From positions 124,001 to 188,000 of the forward strand of contig JAJCZU010000004.1 of assembly GCA_029262235.1 (NCBI GenBank): 64,000 bases of DNA. The letters are read 5' to 3'. The notes under the pieces are model-generated. The model was not told the DNA's origin, did no database searches, and saw only the letters and a program-made list of their open reading frames with translations. Of this stretch, positions 36,097 through 44,188 are shown in pieces. This DNA comes from Candidatus Eiseniibacteriota bacterium (GTDB taxonomy: Bacteria > Orphanbacterota > Orphanbacteria > Orphanbacterales > Orphanbacteraceae). Each line of letters starts with the position of its first letter. Positions within the stretch are counted from its first letter, which is position 1. Made by a program: the position numbers and the translations under genes.

Positions 36097-36102
36097 TATG
36101 CT
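36097..36102 (+). promoter_or_regulatory. -10 box TATGCT directly before the second kinase gene
   Basis: GCTATGCTTTGATTC places the hexamer 7 bases before ATG 36110, which would again give a leaderless mRNA. No RBS is visible before this ATG. Confidence 0.4.
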
Positions 36103-36109
36103 TTGATTC

Positions 36110-38797
36110 ATGACTCCCGATCGCCCCAGCGACGACCAGGACCGGACGCTGCCGCCGGACGGGGAACGCACACTTCCTCCGGACAGCGACCGGACGGTCC
36201 CGTCCGACCCGCAGACGACGCCGTCCGCAGACGGCGCGCCCGGTCACACGCCGGCCACCGCCACTCCCGCCTCCATCGGCAACTACACCATCCTCGGGAA
36301 ACTCGGCGAAGGGGGAATGGGTGTCGTTTACGAGGCGGAGCAGCGGAACCCGCATCGCAAAGTCGCGCTCAAGGTCGTGCGGGGCGGGCACTTCGTCGAT
36401 GAAGTCTCGATCAGGATGTTCCAGCGGGAAGCGGAGACGCTCGGTCGTCTCAAACATCCGGGGATCGGCGCGATCTACGAGTCGGGCCGCACGGACGAAG
36501 GACAGCACTTCTTCGCGATGGAGCTCGTGCGGGGGGCGACGCTCGACGCCTATAGAATAGAGAAGGATCCGTCTGTCACCGACCGACTCGCCGTCTTCCG
36601 CCAGATCTGCGGAGCGGTCAACTACGCGCATCAGCGCGGCGTGATCCATCGCGACCTCAAACCCTCAAATATCCTGATCGACGAGGACGGCGCGCCCAGG
36701 ATCCTCGACTTCGGCCTCGCGCGCATCACGGACACGGACACGAACGCCGCGAGCATGGCGACGGAAGTCGGCGCGATCAAGGGCACACTCCCCTACATGA
36801 GTCCCGAACAGGCGCGCGGCAATCCCGATGAGATTGATCTTCGTACGGACGTCTACTCGCTCGGTGTGATCCTCTACGAATTGCTCACGGGCGCGCGACC
36901 CTACGACACGGACAAGAGCTCGATTATGGAGGCGATTCGCGTCATCGCGGAAGAGTCGCCCGCGCCGTTTGCGACCTTCGAACACACCCGCCGCATCACA
37001 AACGGCGAACTCGAAACCATCACACGCAAGGCCCTCGAGAAGGATCCGGACCGGCGTTTCCAGTCCGCCACCGCGTTTTCCGACGACATCGAGCGCCACC
37101 TCACGAACCAGCCGATTCTCGCCCGCCCGCCGTCAACCATCTACCAGCTCAAGAAACTCGTCGTGCGCAACAAGCTGCCGTTCGCGTTCGCCTCGACGCT
37201 CGTCGCGCTCCTGATCGGCTTCGGCATCTGGATGAGCGTGCTCTTCACCCGCGCTGAAACCGCCCGCCAGGAATCGGAAGCCGTCACCGACTTCCTCTCG
37301 AACATGTTGGCAGCCGTCGACCCCGGCGAGCAAGGGCGCGACGTCACCGTTCGCGAAGTGCTCGACGAGGGCGCGAAGACGATCGCCGAGCAGTTCACGG
37401 AACAACCGCTGGTCAAGGCACGGCTGATGGGAACGATGGGGGATGTCTACCGGGTGCTTGGTCACTACGATGAGGGAGACCCGTTACTCGGTCGCGCGCT
37501 CTCGATTCGGGAAGAGGCACTGAGCCTCGATCATCCCGACGTCTCGAAGAGTCGGAATGCTCTCGGGCTCCTGCGTTTGGTGCAGGGGGATCTCCACGAG
37601 GCGCGGCGACTATTCGAGCGCACTCTTACGATCCAGGAAGAGCATTTGGGGCCGGACCACTTCGAGGTGGCCAAGACACTGGCGTTGCTGGGCTATCTTT
37701 TTGCCGAGGCCGGGGAGTACGGAGAAGCGAGGCCGCTCTACGAGCGCTCGCTCGCGATTCAGCAGGTGGTGCTCGGGCCGGATCACCCGGAGCTCGCAGA
37801 GATATTATGCGACTTCGGTACCCTCCTGTGGAGAACAGGAGACCACGAGGAAGGGAAGAAGATCCTGGAGCGTTCGCTGGCGATTCAGGAGACGGCACGA
37901 GGGTCGGATCACCCCCTGGTAACGCGACAACTGGGCGCCCTCGCGAACCTGTTTCAGAGAACCGGGGATCTCGCCCAGTCACGAGCGCTTCACGAGCGCA
38001 GTCTCGCGATCTCGGAAAAGGCGTTCGGGCCGGATCACCCGAACGTCGCCATGGACCTGCACAATCTCGGGCAGGTGTTGGAAGACATGGGGAAGTACTC
38101 CGAGGCGCGCGAGTTGTACGAGCGGGCGCTCGAAATCCGGGAGGGATCGCTCGGGCCCGATCATCGCAGCGTGGGTTCGACGCTGCATAACCTCGGTAAC
38201 CTGTTTCAAGAAACCGGCGATCTCGACGCGGCGCGTTCGGCTTTCGAGCGAGCGATCGCAATTCAGGAGAAGTCGCTGGGACCCGATCATCCGAGACTGG
38301 CGCGCAGCATCAATGGGCTGGGGATACTGCTCAAGAACGCGGGAGACTACGCTGGGGCGCGCCGCGCCTATGAGCGCGCGTTCGAGATCATGGAGAAGGA
38401 GTTCGGCTCCGACTATTCGGAGCTCGGCGCGATCCTGGACAATCTTGCGACGGTCCGACGGTTGGAGGGTGACGAGGCCGCGGCACGCGAGCTGCACGAG
38501 CGCGGTCTCGCCATCCGGGAAAAGGCGCTCGGGCCCGACCATCCGGAACTGGCTCCGAGCTTGTACAACCTGGGTGATCTCCTTGCGTCCATGGACGACA
38601 ATCGGGGGGCTCGACCCCTGCTCGAGAGAGCTCTCGCGATCGACGAGGCCAGACTCGGGCCGGAGCATTCGTATGTGGCCGAAGATTGTGAGGCGCTCGC
38701 CGCAGTTCTTCGCAAGCTGGGAGAACATGACGAGGCGGAAGAGTTGGAGTCACGCGCGAAGGGGATTCGGGAGAAGGCGGAAGCGAGGGAGAAGTAG
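36110..38797 (+). CDS. Second Hanks-type Ser/Thr kinase with TPR repeats
   Basis: An 895-residue protein built like the one at 20515. Residues 1-35 hold an acidic-Pro repeat (DRTLPPDGERTLPPDSDRTVPSD), a likely phosphorylation or linker region. The kinase domain has GEGGMGVVY (66-74), Lys88, HRDLKPSN (180-187), DFG (200-202) and LPYMSPEQ. The membrane helix [22 protein letters not shown] lies near residue 365. About eleven TPR units follow, nearly all of the form ERxLxIxExxLGPDHPxxA. No sigma gene is next to it. Probably an ancient paralogue that now receives a different signal. Confidence 0.93.
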   Translation: MTPDRPSDDQDRTLPPDGERTLPPDSDRTVPSDPQTTPSADGAPGHTPATATPASIGNYTILGKLGEGGMGVVYEAEQRNPHRKVALKVVRGGHFVDEVSIRMFQREAETLGRLKHPGIGAIYESGRTDEGQHFFAMELVRGATLDAYRIEKDPSVTDRLAVFRQICGAVNYAHQRGVIHRDLKPSNILIDEDGAPRILDFGLARITDTDTNAASMATEVGAIKGTLPYMSPEQARGNPDEIDLRTDVYSLGVILYELLTGARPYDTDKSSIMEAIRVIAEESPAPFATFEHTRRITNGELETITRKALEKDPDRRFQSATAFSDDIERHLTNQPILARPPSTIYQLKKLVVRNKLPFAFASTLVALLIGFGIWMSVLFTRAETARQESEAVTDFLSNMLAAVDPGEQGRDVTVREVLDEGAKTIAEQFTEQPLVKARLMGTMGDVYRVLGHYDEGDPLLGRALSIREEALSLDHPDVSKSRNALGLLRLVQGDLHEARRLFERTLTIQEEHLGPDHFEVAKTLALLGYLFAEAGEYGEARPLYERSLAIQQVVLGPDHPELAEILCDFGTLLWRTGDHEEGKKILERSLAIQETARGSDHPLVTRQLGALANLFQRTGDLAQSRALHERSLAISEKAFGPDHPNVAMDLHNLGQVLEDMGKYSEARELYERALEIREGSLGPDHRSVGSTLHNLGNLFQETGDLDAARSAFERAIAIQEKSLGPDHPRLARSINGLGILLKNAGDYAGARRAYERAFEIMEKEFGSDYSELGAILDNLATVRRLEGDEAAARELHERGLAIREKALGPDHPELAPSLYNLGDLLASMDDNRGARPLLERALAIDEARLGPEHSYVAEDCEALAAVLRKLGEHDEAEELESRAKGIREKAEAREK

Positions 38798-38873
38798 GGT
38801 CTCCATTACTCGTAACGCAGGGCCTCCTTTTTTTGTGGGTGGGCCTGTCTCGGATGAAGGGGGCAGGTCACAA

Positions 38874-39284
38874 GTGAATAGGATGATCGGACTCCTAGGA
38901 AGATCATTGGGCCTGACACTGATAATCTACATAGTATCCCTTGGATTCTTTGTTGCGATCGCCTCATATCGAATCTGGGTCAACCAGGAAGTCTACTCAA
39001 AGTTCGGAACCGAGTGGCAGAACCTCTGGATCCAAACTAGATTTGCCGCTGTAGTACTCGTAGTGAAATGCTCAATTCTGTTTCTTGGCAATAGCGTCTC
39101 GGCCACAATTCTCGGCAGTGCCTTCAACCGAATTGTGATTGCAGTTGGCGTGGTGTTTGTTCTCGGCAACTCAATTCTTGCACTTCGCTCAACGAGTTTC
39201 GGGATTCAACTAGTCTGGCTTCCCTTTAGCTGTGCAATACTTGTTATTGGTATTGCGATTCTGAAGAAAAAGGGGGAGCTATAG
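38874..39284 (+). CDS. Small integral membrane protein
   Basis: A 136-residue protein with four predicted membrane helices (LTLIIYIVSLGFFVAIASY, FAAVVLVVKCSILFLG, IVIAVGVVFVLGNSILAL, LVWLPFSCAILVIGIAIL). GTG 38874 follows GGGGGCAGG at a good distance; ATG 38883 is an alternative. The frame is open upstream, but that part is only the shadow of the kinase gene. Its composition is poorer in GC than that of the kinase. Function unknown. Confidence 0.65.
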   Translation: MNRMIGLLGRSLGLTLIIYIVSLGFFVAIASYRIWVNQEVYSKFGTEWQNLWIQTRFAAVVLVVKCSILFLGNSVSATILGSAFNRIVIAVGVVFVLGNSILALRSTSFGIQLVWLPFSCAILVIGIAILKKKGEL

Positions 39285-39309
39285 ACTTGAAAGCAAAGAT
39301 CATCTAACT

Positions 39310-39530
39310 CTCCCCGCTGGGTCGTAGGTTCGAGTCCTACCCGGGGAGCCAGAGTGGGAGGTTCGTCAGTGATGACGGGCCTCCTTTTTTTGTCCTTCTG
39401 CGAAGGGCTGGCGATCTCGGGCTCCACCGGCGAAGTGGTGAAGCGCGCCCCCGCACCGCCCCCCTGTGGAAGTGGCGAATGTTGAGCGATACAGCCCACT
39501 GTCTCAGGGTCTCGCTAGCAGAGATCCGAC
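39310..39530 (+). repeat. Composite repeat with intact acceptor/T-arm minihelix
   Basis: It fills most of the gap 39285-39556. CTCCCCG (39310-39316) pairs exactly with CGGGGAG (39342-39348), followed by CCA, and encloses the T-arm GTAGG-TTCGAGT-CCTAC: a tRNA acceptor minihelix without D or anticodon arms. The terminator at 39357-39391 is GGGAGG...CCTCC, then seven T. CCCCTGTGGAAGTGGCGAATG follows near 39460 and TGTCTCAGGGTCTCGCTAGCAGAGA ends at 39525. Confidence 0.8.
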
Positions 39531-39556
39531 ACTCGACCTCAGGCGCCACTGGTCGA

Positions 39557-40078
39557 CTACCGAAACAGCGTCTTAACACTTCCCCAGCTACTTTTTTCGG
39601 TTGATGTGGTTGCTCCGATGCGTTCGATGATTCCCATTCTCTCTGGGTACTGATCGTTTCCTTCGTCGTCCCAGTCACCCCTTCGATAGTCCATCACTGC
39701 GTAGAATTGGGATCCGCCAAGGTTGTTCGGCTCTCCTGGCTGCCAGTTTGTATACACGACCGGCTCGCCGCTTTCCCACTCGTACGCCTGACTGTTATGA
39801 TTCAACGAGAATCCGATCCACCAATGAATTGACATGCCACGGTACGTCTCAAAAACCCAATCGTTCTCCTCAGCGCTGCCGATACAGGCAAGATACCCCC
39901 CAGCATCTATCGCAAGGGCTCTCGCTTCGGTCCATGTGACGTTGACGGGTGTCGGAGCGTAGTAGTTGCCAGTCAATGGCGAGTAGGTCCAAGTATAGCT
40001 GGGGGCTGCTGCCGCCATACAAGGAATAGCCAGTGCAAGGATTGCGAGCAGAGCCAAGGATCGTTTCATTGAGAACAT
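39557..40078 (-). CDS. Secreted C-type-lectin-like protein with SWGSVKTLFR tail
   Basis: A 173-residue minus-strand protein. GGAAGGGG lies 6 bases before the ATG; signal peptide LALLAILALAIPCMAAAA. The C-type lectin pattern is clear: VTWTEARALAIDAGGYLACIGSAEENDWV, WWIGF, EWESGEPVVYTNWQPGEPNN, and a final WDDEGNDQYPE in place of the usual WNDxxC. EPN is the calcium-dependent sugar motif. The end is TTSTEKSSWGSVKTLFR. It is the only tagged gene on the minus strand, and it is close to a repeat on the other strand. Confidence 0.9.
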   Translation of the reverse strand: MFSMKRSLALLAILALAIPCMAAAAPSYTWTYSPLTGNYYAPTPVNVTWTEARALAIDAGGYLACIGSAEENDWVFETYRGMSIHWWIGFSLNHNSQAYEWESGEPVVYTNWQPGEPNNLGGSQFYAVMDYRRGDWDDEGNDQYPERMGIIERIGATTSTEKSSWGSVKTLFR

Positions 40079-40149
40079 GTCTTTCCCCTTCCTTTTGTAT
40101 CTTTTCGCTTCAGAACAACGACTACTCTCAGAATTAGCTTTGGGCGTTA

Positions 40150-40788
40150 TTAGTTATCTTCTTTCAAGTAGAGACCCACGACGCGATCCGCAAACTCGGG
40201 GATCTCGGTGTAGACTTCGGAAAGGGCGCGGATCTTCTCCTGAGCGGAGGAGTGCTGATCCTCAGGAACGGAAAGGAGACTCATGAGCGACTCCAGATAA
40301 GGTCCTTCGCCAGCAGAAATGTCGCTCAGAATATTGTTGTAGCCTATCACGATGAACTCTTTGGCCTTTTGCGCTGCGGGCTTGGTTGCCTGGCCATCAA
40401 GAGGTCCAACACGAGCCTGTTCTAGCGTTACCATATACTGCTGAGGAGAGTACTCATAGATTGCCCCCGAAATGGCATCAGTCGAACTGCCGAAGAAGCC
40501 CCCAATAACTATGTTTCCCCAAAACCAGGAGTTCGTCGAGGTTTCAAGGCGTGCGCTGAACGGCTTGTATCCTTCTTTCTCGAAAACTAGAGACTGGCCC
40601 GACTCCTTCTTCAGATTCATTGAGAGGGGAGTCTTTCCAAGAATCTTGCCGCCTACCAAAACGGTTGCCCCCTCAGGAGATGAATAGAAAGTAACCGTCT
40701 GGCTCGTGCCGCTTACAATTGTCGCGCAGGCGACTAGAGTAGATACAGTGGAAATCAATACACCCGCTCGAAGCGTAGAAATAGTCAT
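40150..40788 (-). CDS. PEGA-domain lipoprotein
   Basis: A 212-residue lipoprotein. GGAGAGA lies 6 bases before ATG 40788; the GTG two codons upstream is too close to it. Lipobox STLVAC. The PEGA domain is QTVTFYSSPEGATVLVGGKILGKTPLSMNLKKESGQSLVFEKEGYKPF (about 30-80), a surface or peptidoglycan-side domain. A Trp-Gly-Phe-rich hinge (NSWFWGNIVIGGFFGSSTDAI) and a helical C-terminal half follow. It may anchor or organise the envelope; no enzyme motif. Confidence 0.85.
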   Translation of the reverse strand: MTISTLRAGVLISTVSTLVACATIVSGTSQTVTFYSSPEGATVLVGGKILGKTPLSMNLKKESGQSLVFEKEGYKPFSARLETSTNSWFWGNIVIGGFFGSSTDAISGAIYEYSPQQYMVTLEQARVGPLDGQATKPAAQKAKEFIVIGYNNILSDISAGEGPYLESLMSLLSVPEDQHSSAQEKIRALSEVYTEIPEFADRVVGLYLKEDN

Positions 40789-40833
40789 GGGCACTCTCTC
40801 CTATCTGTCGGTGTGTATATATTCGATGTGAAA

Positions 40834-40839
40834 ATGATA
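40834..40839 (-). promoter_or_regulatory. -10 box TATCAT for the PEGA lipoprotein gene
   Basis: GGTATCATTTT on the minus strand lies 46 bases before the ATG. The same GSTATCATT occurs before the genes at 43041 and 56712. Confidence 0.35.
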
Positions 40840-40968
40840 CCATAAGTGGGCTATGTTGCGCCGATGCCGTGGAGGCACTTTCGCTGCCTTGGTTTTGGCC
40901 TTAGTATTCGAAAGCTTGATCGACCACACACTGCAAGCCTGCACACCTCTAGGACCTAGCCCACGCTC

Positions 40969-41076
40969 CTCCACAGGGGGGGGAGGGGGGGATGGCGGCT
41001 CGCAGCCTGTGGAAATGGCGATACGCAGAGGGAAAGCGACGCCGCGGTCCGATTTGTCTGCCCCTGTGGAAAGGGG
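40969..41076 (+). repeat. CCACAGG/CCTGTGG part of the repeat
   Basis: TCCACAGGGGG at 40969, CCTGTGGAAATGGCGATACGC from 41006 and CCCCTGTGGAAAGGGG at 41061 give one left arm and two right arms. It lies in the 353-base gap 40789-41141; the remainder holds only short promoter-like AT patches. Confidence 0.6.
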
Positions 41077-41141
41077 GCTAGGAGTTCTATGCTAAACTGA
41101 TCAGAGATACCAGAAGACGCAACTTGTTGGGGGTGCTTGCC

Positions 41142-42365
41142 ATGAGATTGCTACGAGTCTTGGTAGCCATGAAGAGATATCTCAAATTGGGCGCTCTTAT
41201 GTCGACATGTTTGCTGGTCTACGATTCCTTTGGGCGTGGCGCGTGCCTTTATGCGGAAGCGCGCCCTTCAATCGAGCCACGAATCGCATACGGTGGATCC
41301 GAAATCATAGTGACGGATCTGGATGGATCAAATCCCGATACTTTAATTAGTGGTATTTTTGATCTCTTACCAGAAGAAGACACCGTAACCGCACAGCCTC
41401 GAATCGTCTACAATCCCATCCGTCACCAGATTCACTTCACTGTTTGGGTTCAAAGTTCTTGGGGAGAGATTCGCAGCGTTGGTTTAGATGGCACGTACTA
41501 CGGAGCAATCCAGAATGCTCTAGACTATCCTATTGGACTCGCGGTTGATGTCAGAAGGGACATTCTCTTCTGGGGAGAGTTCGGCGGAGTTTACAGCGTC
41601 CTGGGATCGCCCCTTGGGACCAGCGCAAATGCAAGCTACATAGCCGTGGATCCTGCGAGACAAAAGGTCTACTGGAGCGTTGAAGATGGCCCACCCTGGC
41701 AAGGTCAGGTAGTGGACTACGATGGAACTGGGCAACAGAGTTTACCTGGATTGAACCACCTGGGCTTTGTAGTTGATGAATCCACGGGATACTTGTATTG
41801 GCTCTCCTTTCAGTCGGACACCTTGTATCGCTTCAACCCTACCGAGTCGCAACCAGAACCGGTCGCACTCATACCGGGCGGTGTTGCTGGAAGCGAGCTC
41901 CATCTCGATCCGTTCGGGAAGAAGCTATATTGGTATGGTTCGGATGGACTCTATCGAGCAGACATTGATGGGACAAACGTTGAGCTTGTAGTGCAGGGCA
42001 AGCGTGCACAAGAGATGTCAGAAGGTGGGACTTGGTGCCTTGTTCCCTCGCAGTCACTCACGGATGCCCCTATGGGGGAGCGAAACATAGACGATTATCT
42101 ACGCATCGTTGTCTACCCCTCAGTCGCGCAGAGCCGAGTGTGGTTTGAAGTGCCAAATACACCCTCCTACGCCGAGATTGGAATCTATGATGTTCGAGGC
42201 AGGCTGCTTCGTATCCTTATATCAGGATCTGGCAGGCGTGAGAACCAGACCCTTGTTTGGGATCTTAAGGATGATTCAGGGCGAGAGGTCTCCCCGGGAG
42301 CCTATTTTGCGCGTGTCTCTGGAAACATGAAAGCGTTACCGGCGAGATTCTTCGTGGTTCGCTAA
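41142..42365 (+). CDS. Secreted YWTD-type beta-propeller with FlgD-like end
   Basis: A 407-residue protein. ATG 41142 has GGGGG 8 bases upstream; TTG 41124 is an alternative. The signal region is YLKLGALMSTCLLVYDSFG. Repeats with the LDL-receptor YWTD look follow: IVTDLDGSNPDTLISG, IHFTVWVQSSWGEIRSVGLDG, AVDVRRDILFW, AVDPARQKVYWS, VDESTGYLYWLSF and LDPFGKKLYWYGSDGLYRADIDGTNVE. The FlgD-like end is shortened: VYPSVAQSRVWFEV, IYDVRGRLLRIL, SPGAYFARV, ending RFFVVR. The NPFNP motif is lost (YPSVAQS), which is unusual for the class. Confidence 0.85.
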   Translation: MRLLRVLVAMKRYLKLGALMSTCLLVYDSFGRGACLYAEARPSIEPRIAYGGSEIIVTDLDGSNPDTLISGIFDLLPEEDTVTAQPRIVYNPIRHQIHFTVWVQSSWGEIRSVGLDGTYYGAIQNALDYPIGLAVDVRRDILFWGEFGGVYSVLGSPLGTSANASYIAVDPARQKVYWSVEDGPPWQGQVVDYDGTGQQSLPGLNHLGFVVDESTGYLYWLSFQSDTLYRFNPTESQPEPVALIPGGVAGSELHLDPFGKKLYWYGSDGLYRADIDGTNVELVVQGKRAQEMSEGGTWCLVPSQSLTDAPMGERNIDDYLRIVVYPSVAQSRVWFEVPNTPSYAEIGIYDVRGRLLRILISGSGRRENQTLVWDLKDDSGREVSPGAYFARVSGNMKALPARFFVVR

Positions 42366-42423
42366 GAAGGTTGATCCTGCTTGGCCTGAGACTGCTATCA
42401 GCGTTTAGGCCGTAAGTCCTCTC

Positions 42424-42580
42424 GGTGTAGGCCGTCAGCGAGCGTGAGCCAGGGGCGAGTCTTTCGATTTGAGCACCCAAGCTCGTAGTGTCCGCAAACT
42501 CGATCGACATCAAACGTCCGGACCGCCGCGCTCCCTAACCCCTCGCCCACGCTCCTCCACAGGGGGGAGGGGGAGCGGGG
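42424..42580 (+). repeat. Composite repeat fragments (shared 36-base block and CCACAGG arm)
   Basis: 42424-42460 matches 6356-6391. TCCACAGGGGGGAGGGGGAGCGGGG follows at 42556. It lies in the 277-base gap between convergent genes; no terminator hairpin is seen there. Confidence 0.55.
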
Positions 42581-42642
42581 ATCTTTACGTCCAAATGATA
42601 CCATGTGCGCGGTGACGCTCTCGCCCTGACCTGGCAGCTTCT

Positions 42643-43041
42643 TCACAGTTTGCGTTTGCAGTTCGGACATTGCCGATCATCCACATGAACTGTTTGATGG
42701 CAAGCTGGACACTCCTTAAGGTAAGCAGGGAGTGCGGTCTCTTTGACTTCGGGTTCAGCCTCTTCCGCAGTCTCCGGAAGCATCTCGCCACAGTAGCGAC
42801 ACTTGATTGCTTCTCGCTTTACCAGCTCCGCGCAGAAGGGGCATTTCTTGAATTCACCTCCACTCAACTTCGCCTCTTCCACCCCCTTTTCGTTCGCGGG
42901 AATAACTAGAGCCATTATGAGACCGAGAGGGCCAAGCAAGAAGCCGAGAATCGAGTAACCACAGCCGTTCCGGCCCTTGTTGGTTGCTACGATTGCCGTG
43001 ATGATCGCGAAGACGATCCAGATGAAGATCGCGTATTCCAT
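42643..43041 (-). CDS. Membrane-anchored zinc-ribbon protein
   Basis: A 132-residue minus-strand protein, paralogue of 15952. Two membrane segments (FIWIVFAIITAIVATN and GYSILGFLLGPLGLIMALVI) precede CPFCAELVKREAIKCRYCG and then CPACHQTVHVDDRQCPNCK. A Glu-rich linker (PETAEEAEPEVKE) separates the ribbons. The ribbon pairs likely lie in the cytoplasm. GGGGAG lies 7 bases before the ATG. Confidence 0.82.
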   Translation of the reverse strand: MEYAIFIWIVFAIITAIVATNKGRNGCGYSILGFLLGPLGLIMALVIPANEKGVEEAKLSGGEFKKCPFCAELVKREAIKCRYCGEMLPETAEEAEPEVKETALPAYLKECPACHQTVHVDDRQCPNCKRKL

Positions 43042-43071
43042 CGAAGCTCCCCGAGTGAAAAATCTGGACGA

Positions 43072-43077
43072 ATGATA
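43072..43077 (-). promoter_or_regulatory. -10 box TATCAT for the zinc-ribbon gene
   Basis: GCTATCATTCG on the minus strand lies 31 bases before the ATG at 43041. Confidence 0.35.
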
Positions 43078-43103
43078 GCATGGCGGTTGGCACTCGCTGC
43101 CTT

Positions 43104-43307
43104 TTAGCGAGAGTCGTTCATGACTATTTCATCTTTCCAGTGAATCTGCAATCGGTCCCCGTCATAGTCGAGTCGGAGGACTACGCGGGTTGGTTTGCGA
43201 CTGGTTCCCTCGCGCTTCCAGACTTGCTCGTCGACAAACGCCTCGATTTGAGTGGCAGCCACCCCTTCGGGAGCAACGCCAAATCGCTTGCAATCTGGTC
43301 TCGGATG
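43104..43307 (-). pseudogene. Possible gene fragment on the minus strand
   Basis: A 67-codon open frame bounded by TAA on both sides, with protein-like sequence (GVAATQIEAFVDEQVWKREG, RVVLRLDYDGDRLQIHWKDE). It lacks an ATG and a good RBS; the only start is GTG at 43262, for 52 residues. It looks like the C-terminal end of a lost gene. The rest of the 324-base gap 43042-43365 shows nothing else. Confidence 0.35.
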
Positions 43308-43365
43308 TTATTCCTCAACGGTGTAGGGGCGCGGTGCCCACCACCCAACCGGAGGAGGGATCAAG

Positions 43366-44118
43366 ATGAGGCTATTTCTGGCAATCATGATCGGATGGTT
43401 AGTTCTGCTTTTCTTTCTCCACCCGCTTTTGGCTCAGGCTGGCGATCTCGAAGTGATCGATTCATTCGCTTCACCTCTAGACGATTGCCGTGGGCTCACA
43501 TCGGATGGAACGTTCCTCTATGTTGCCGACATTGTCGATGACCCTCCAGGTTCGCTCCGAAGACTCTCGAAGCTGGACAAGGATGGAAATGTCTTAACGG
43601 ACGTAGAAGCTAATTCATGGTGCCTGACGCATCAGGGCTCGTTCTTCTATTCCACACTCATCCACGTTCATGGCTACCAGCGATATGATCAGAATCTGGA
43701 GTACATAGACAACACTGAGTTGTCAGGTTGGAATCACAGTCCACGACGCGTGGCCTGGGATGGTCAATACCTCTGGATGACGTTTCCAGCCGCTGGAGAG
43801 AGCCTGCTTCGTAAGATCGATGTGGGCACCCAGTCGACGGTGGCGACGTTCGCGCTTCCGTTCTCGCCGATGGCGATCGCATGGGATGGCTCGAACCTCT
43901 GGATCTCTGACTTGGCAGGTAGTCAGATCCATCAAGTCTCAACGGCGGCAGTGGTTCTTCAATCGATCCCCAGCCCCGGGCCATCGCCTCAGGGACTGGC
44001 ATGGGACGGGGATGGGCTCTGGGTATGTGACGATGTTACCGACACGATTTACCTGTTGGGAGAGGCGACCGCGACAGAAAAGAGCTCGTGGAGTGGTCTC
44101 AAGTCCATGTTCAGATAG
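43366..44118 (+). CDS. Secreted beta-propeller protein with SWSGLKSMFR tail
   Basis: A 250-residue protein. GGAGGAGGG precedes the ATG; the signal peptide MIGWLVLLFFLHPLLAQA is clear. The repeats LTSDGTFLYVADI, RVAWDGQYLWMTF, AIAWDGSNLWISDL and LAWDGDGLWVCDD are blades of a small WDG propeller, here only about four to five. The end is ATATEKSSWSGLKSMFR. The blades repeat the same Asp-Gly-x-x-Leu-Trp motif used in many ligand-binding exported propellers; the ligand is not evident. It is 70 bases before the next tagged gene. Confidence 0.88.
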   Translation: MRLFLAIMIGWLVLLFFLHPLLAQAGDLEVIDSFASPLDDCRGLTSDGTFLYVADIVDDPPGSLRRLSKLDKDGNVLTDVEANSWCLTHQGSFFYSTLIHVHGYQRYDQNLEYIDNTELSGWNHSPRRVAWDGQYLWMTFPAAGESLLRKIDVGTQSTVATFALPFSPMAIAWDGSNLWISDLAGSQIHQVSTAAVVLQSIPSPGPSPQGLAWDGDGLWVCDDVTDTIYLLGEATATEKSSWSGLKSMFR

Positions 44119-44188
44119 ACAACTCACCCGTTGTGAGCGACGACTGTCCGTAGCGCGACGGCCCAATTCTCTAATCTAGGAGGGGTTC

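Noticed and set aside
40853-41095. 80-residue open frame
   Set aside because: Most of it is translated repeat (CCACAGG/CCTGTGG); no RBS and no protein-like pattern beyond a short hydrophobic start.
43080-43541. 153-residue plus-strand frame
   Set aside because: It overlaps the signal peptide of the propeller gene at 43366, which has a strong RBS, and has no recognisable features.
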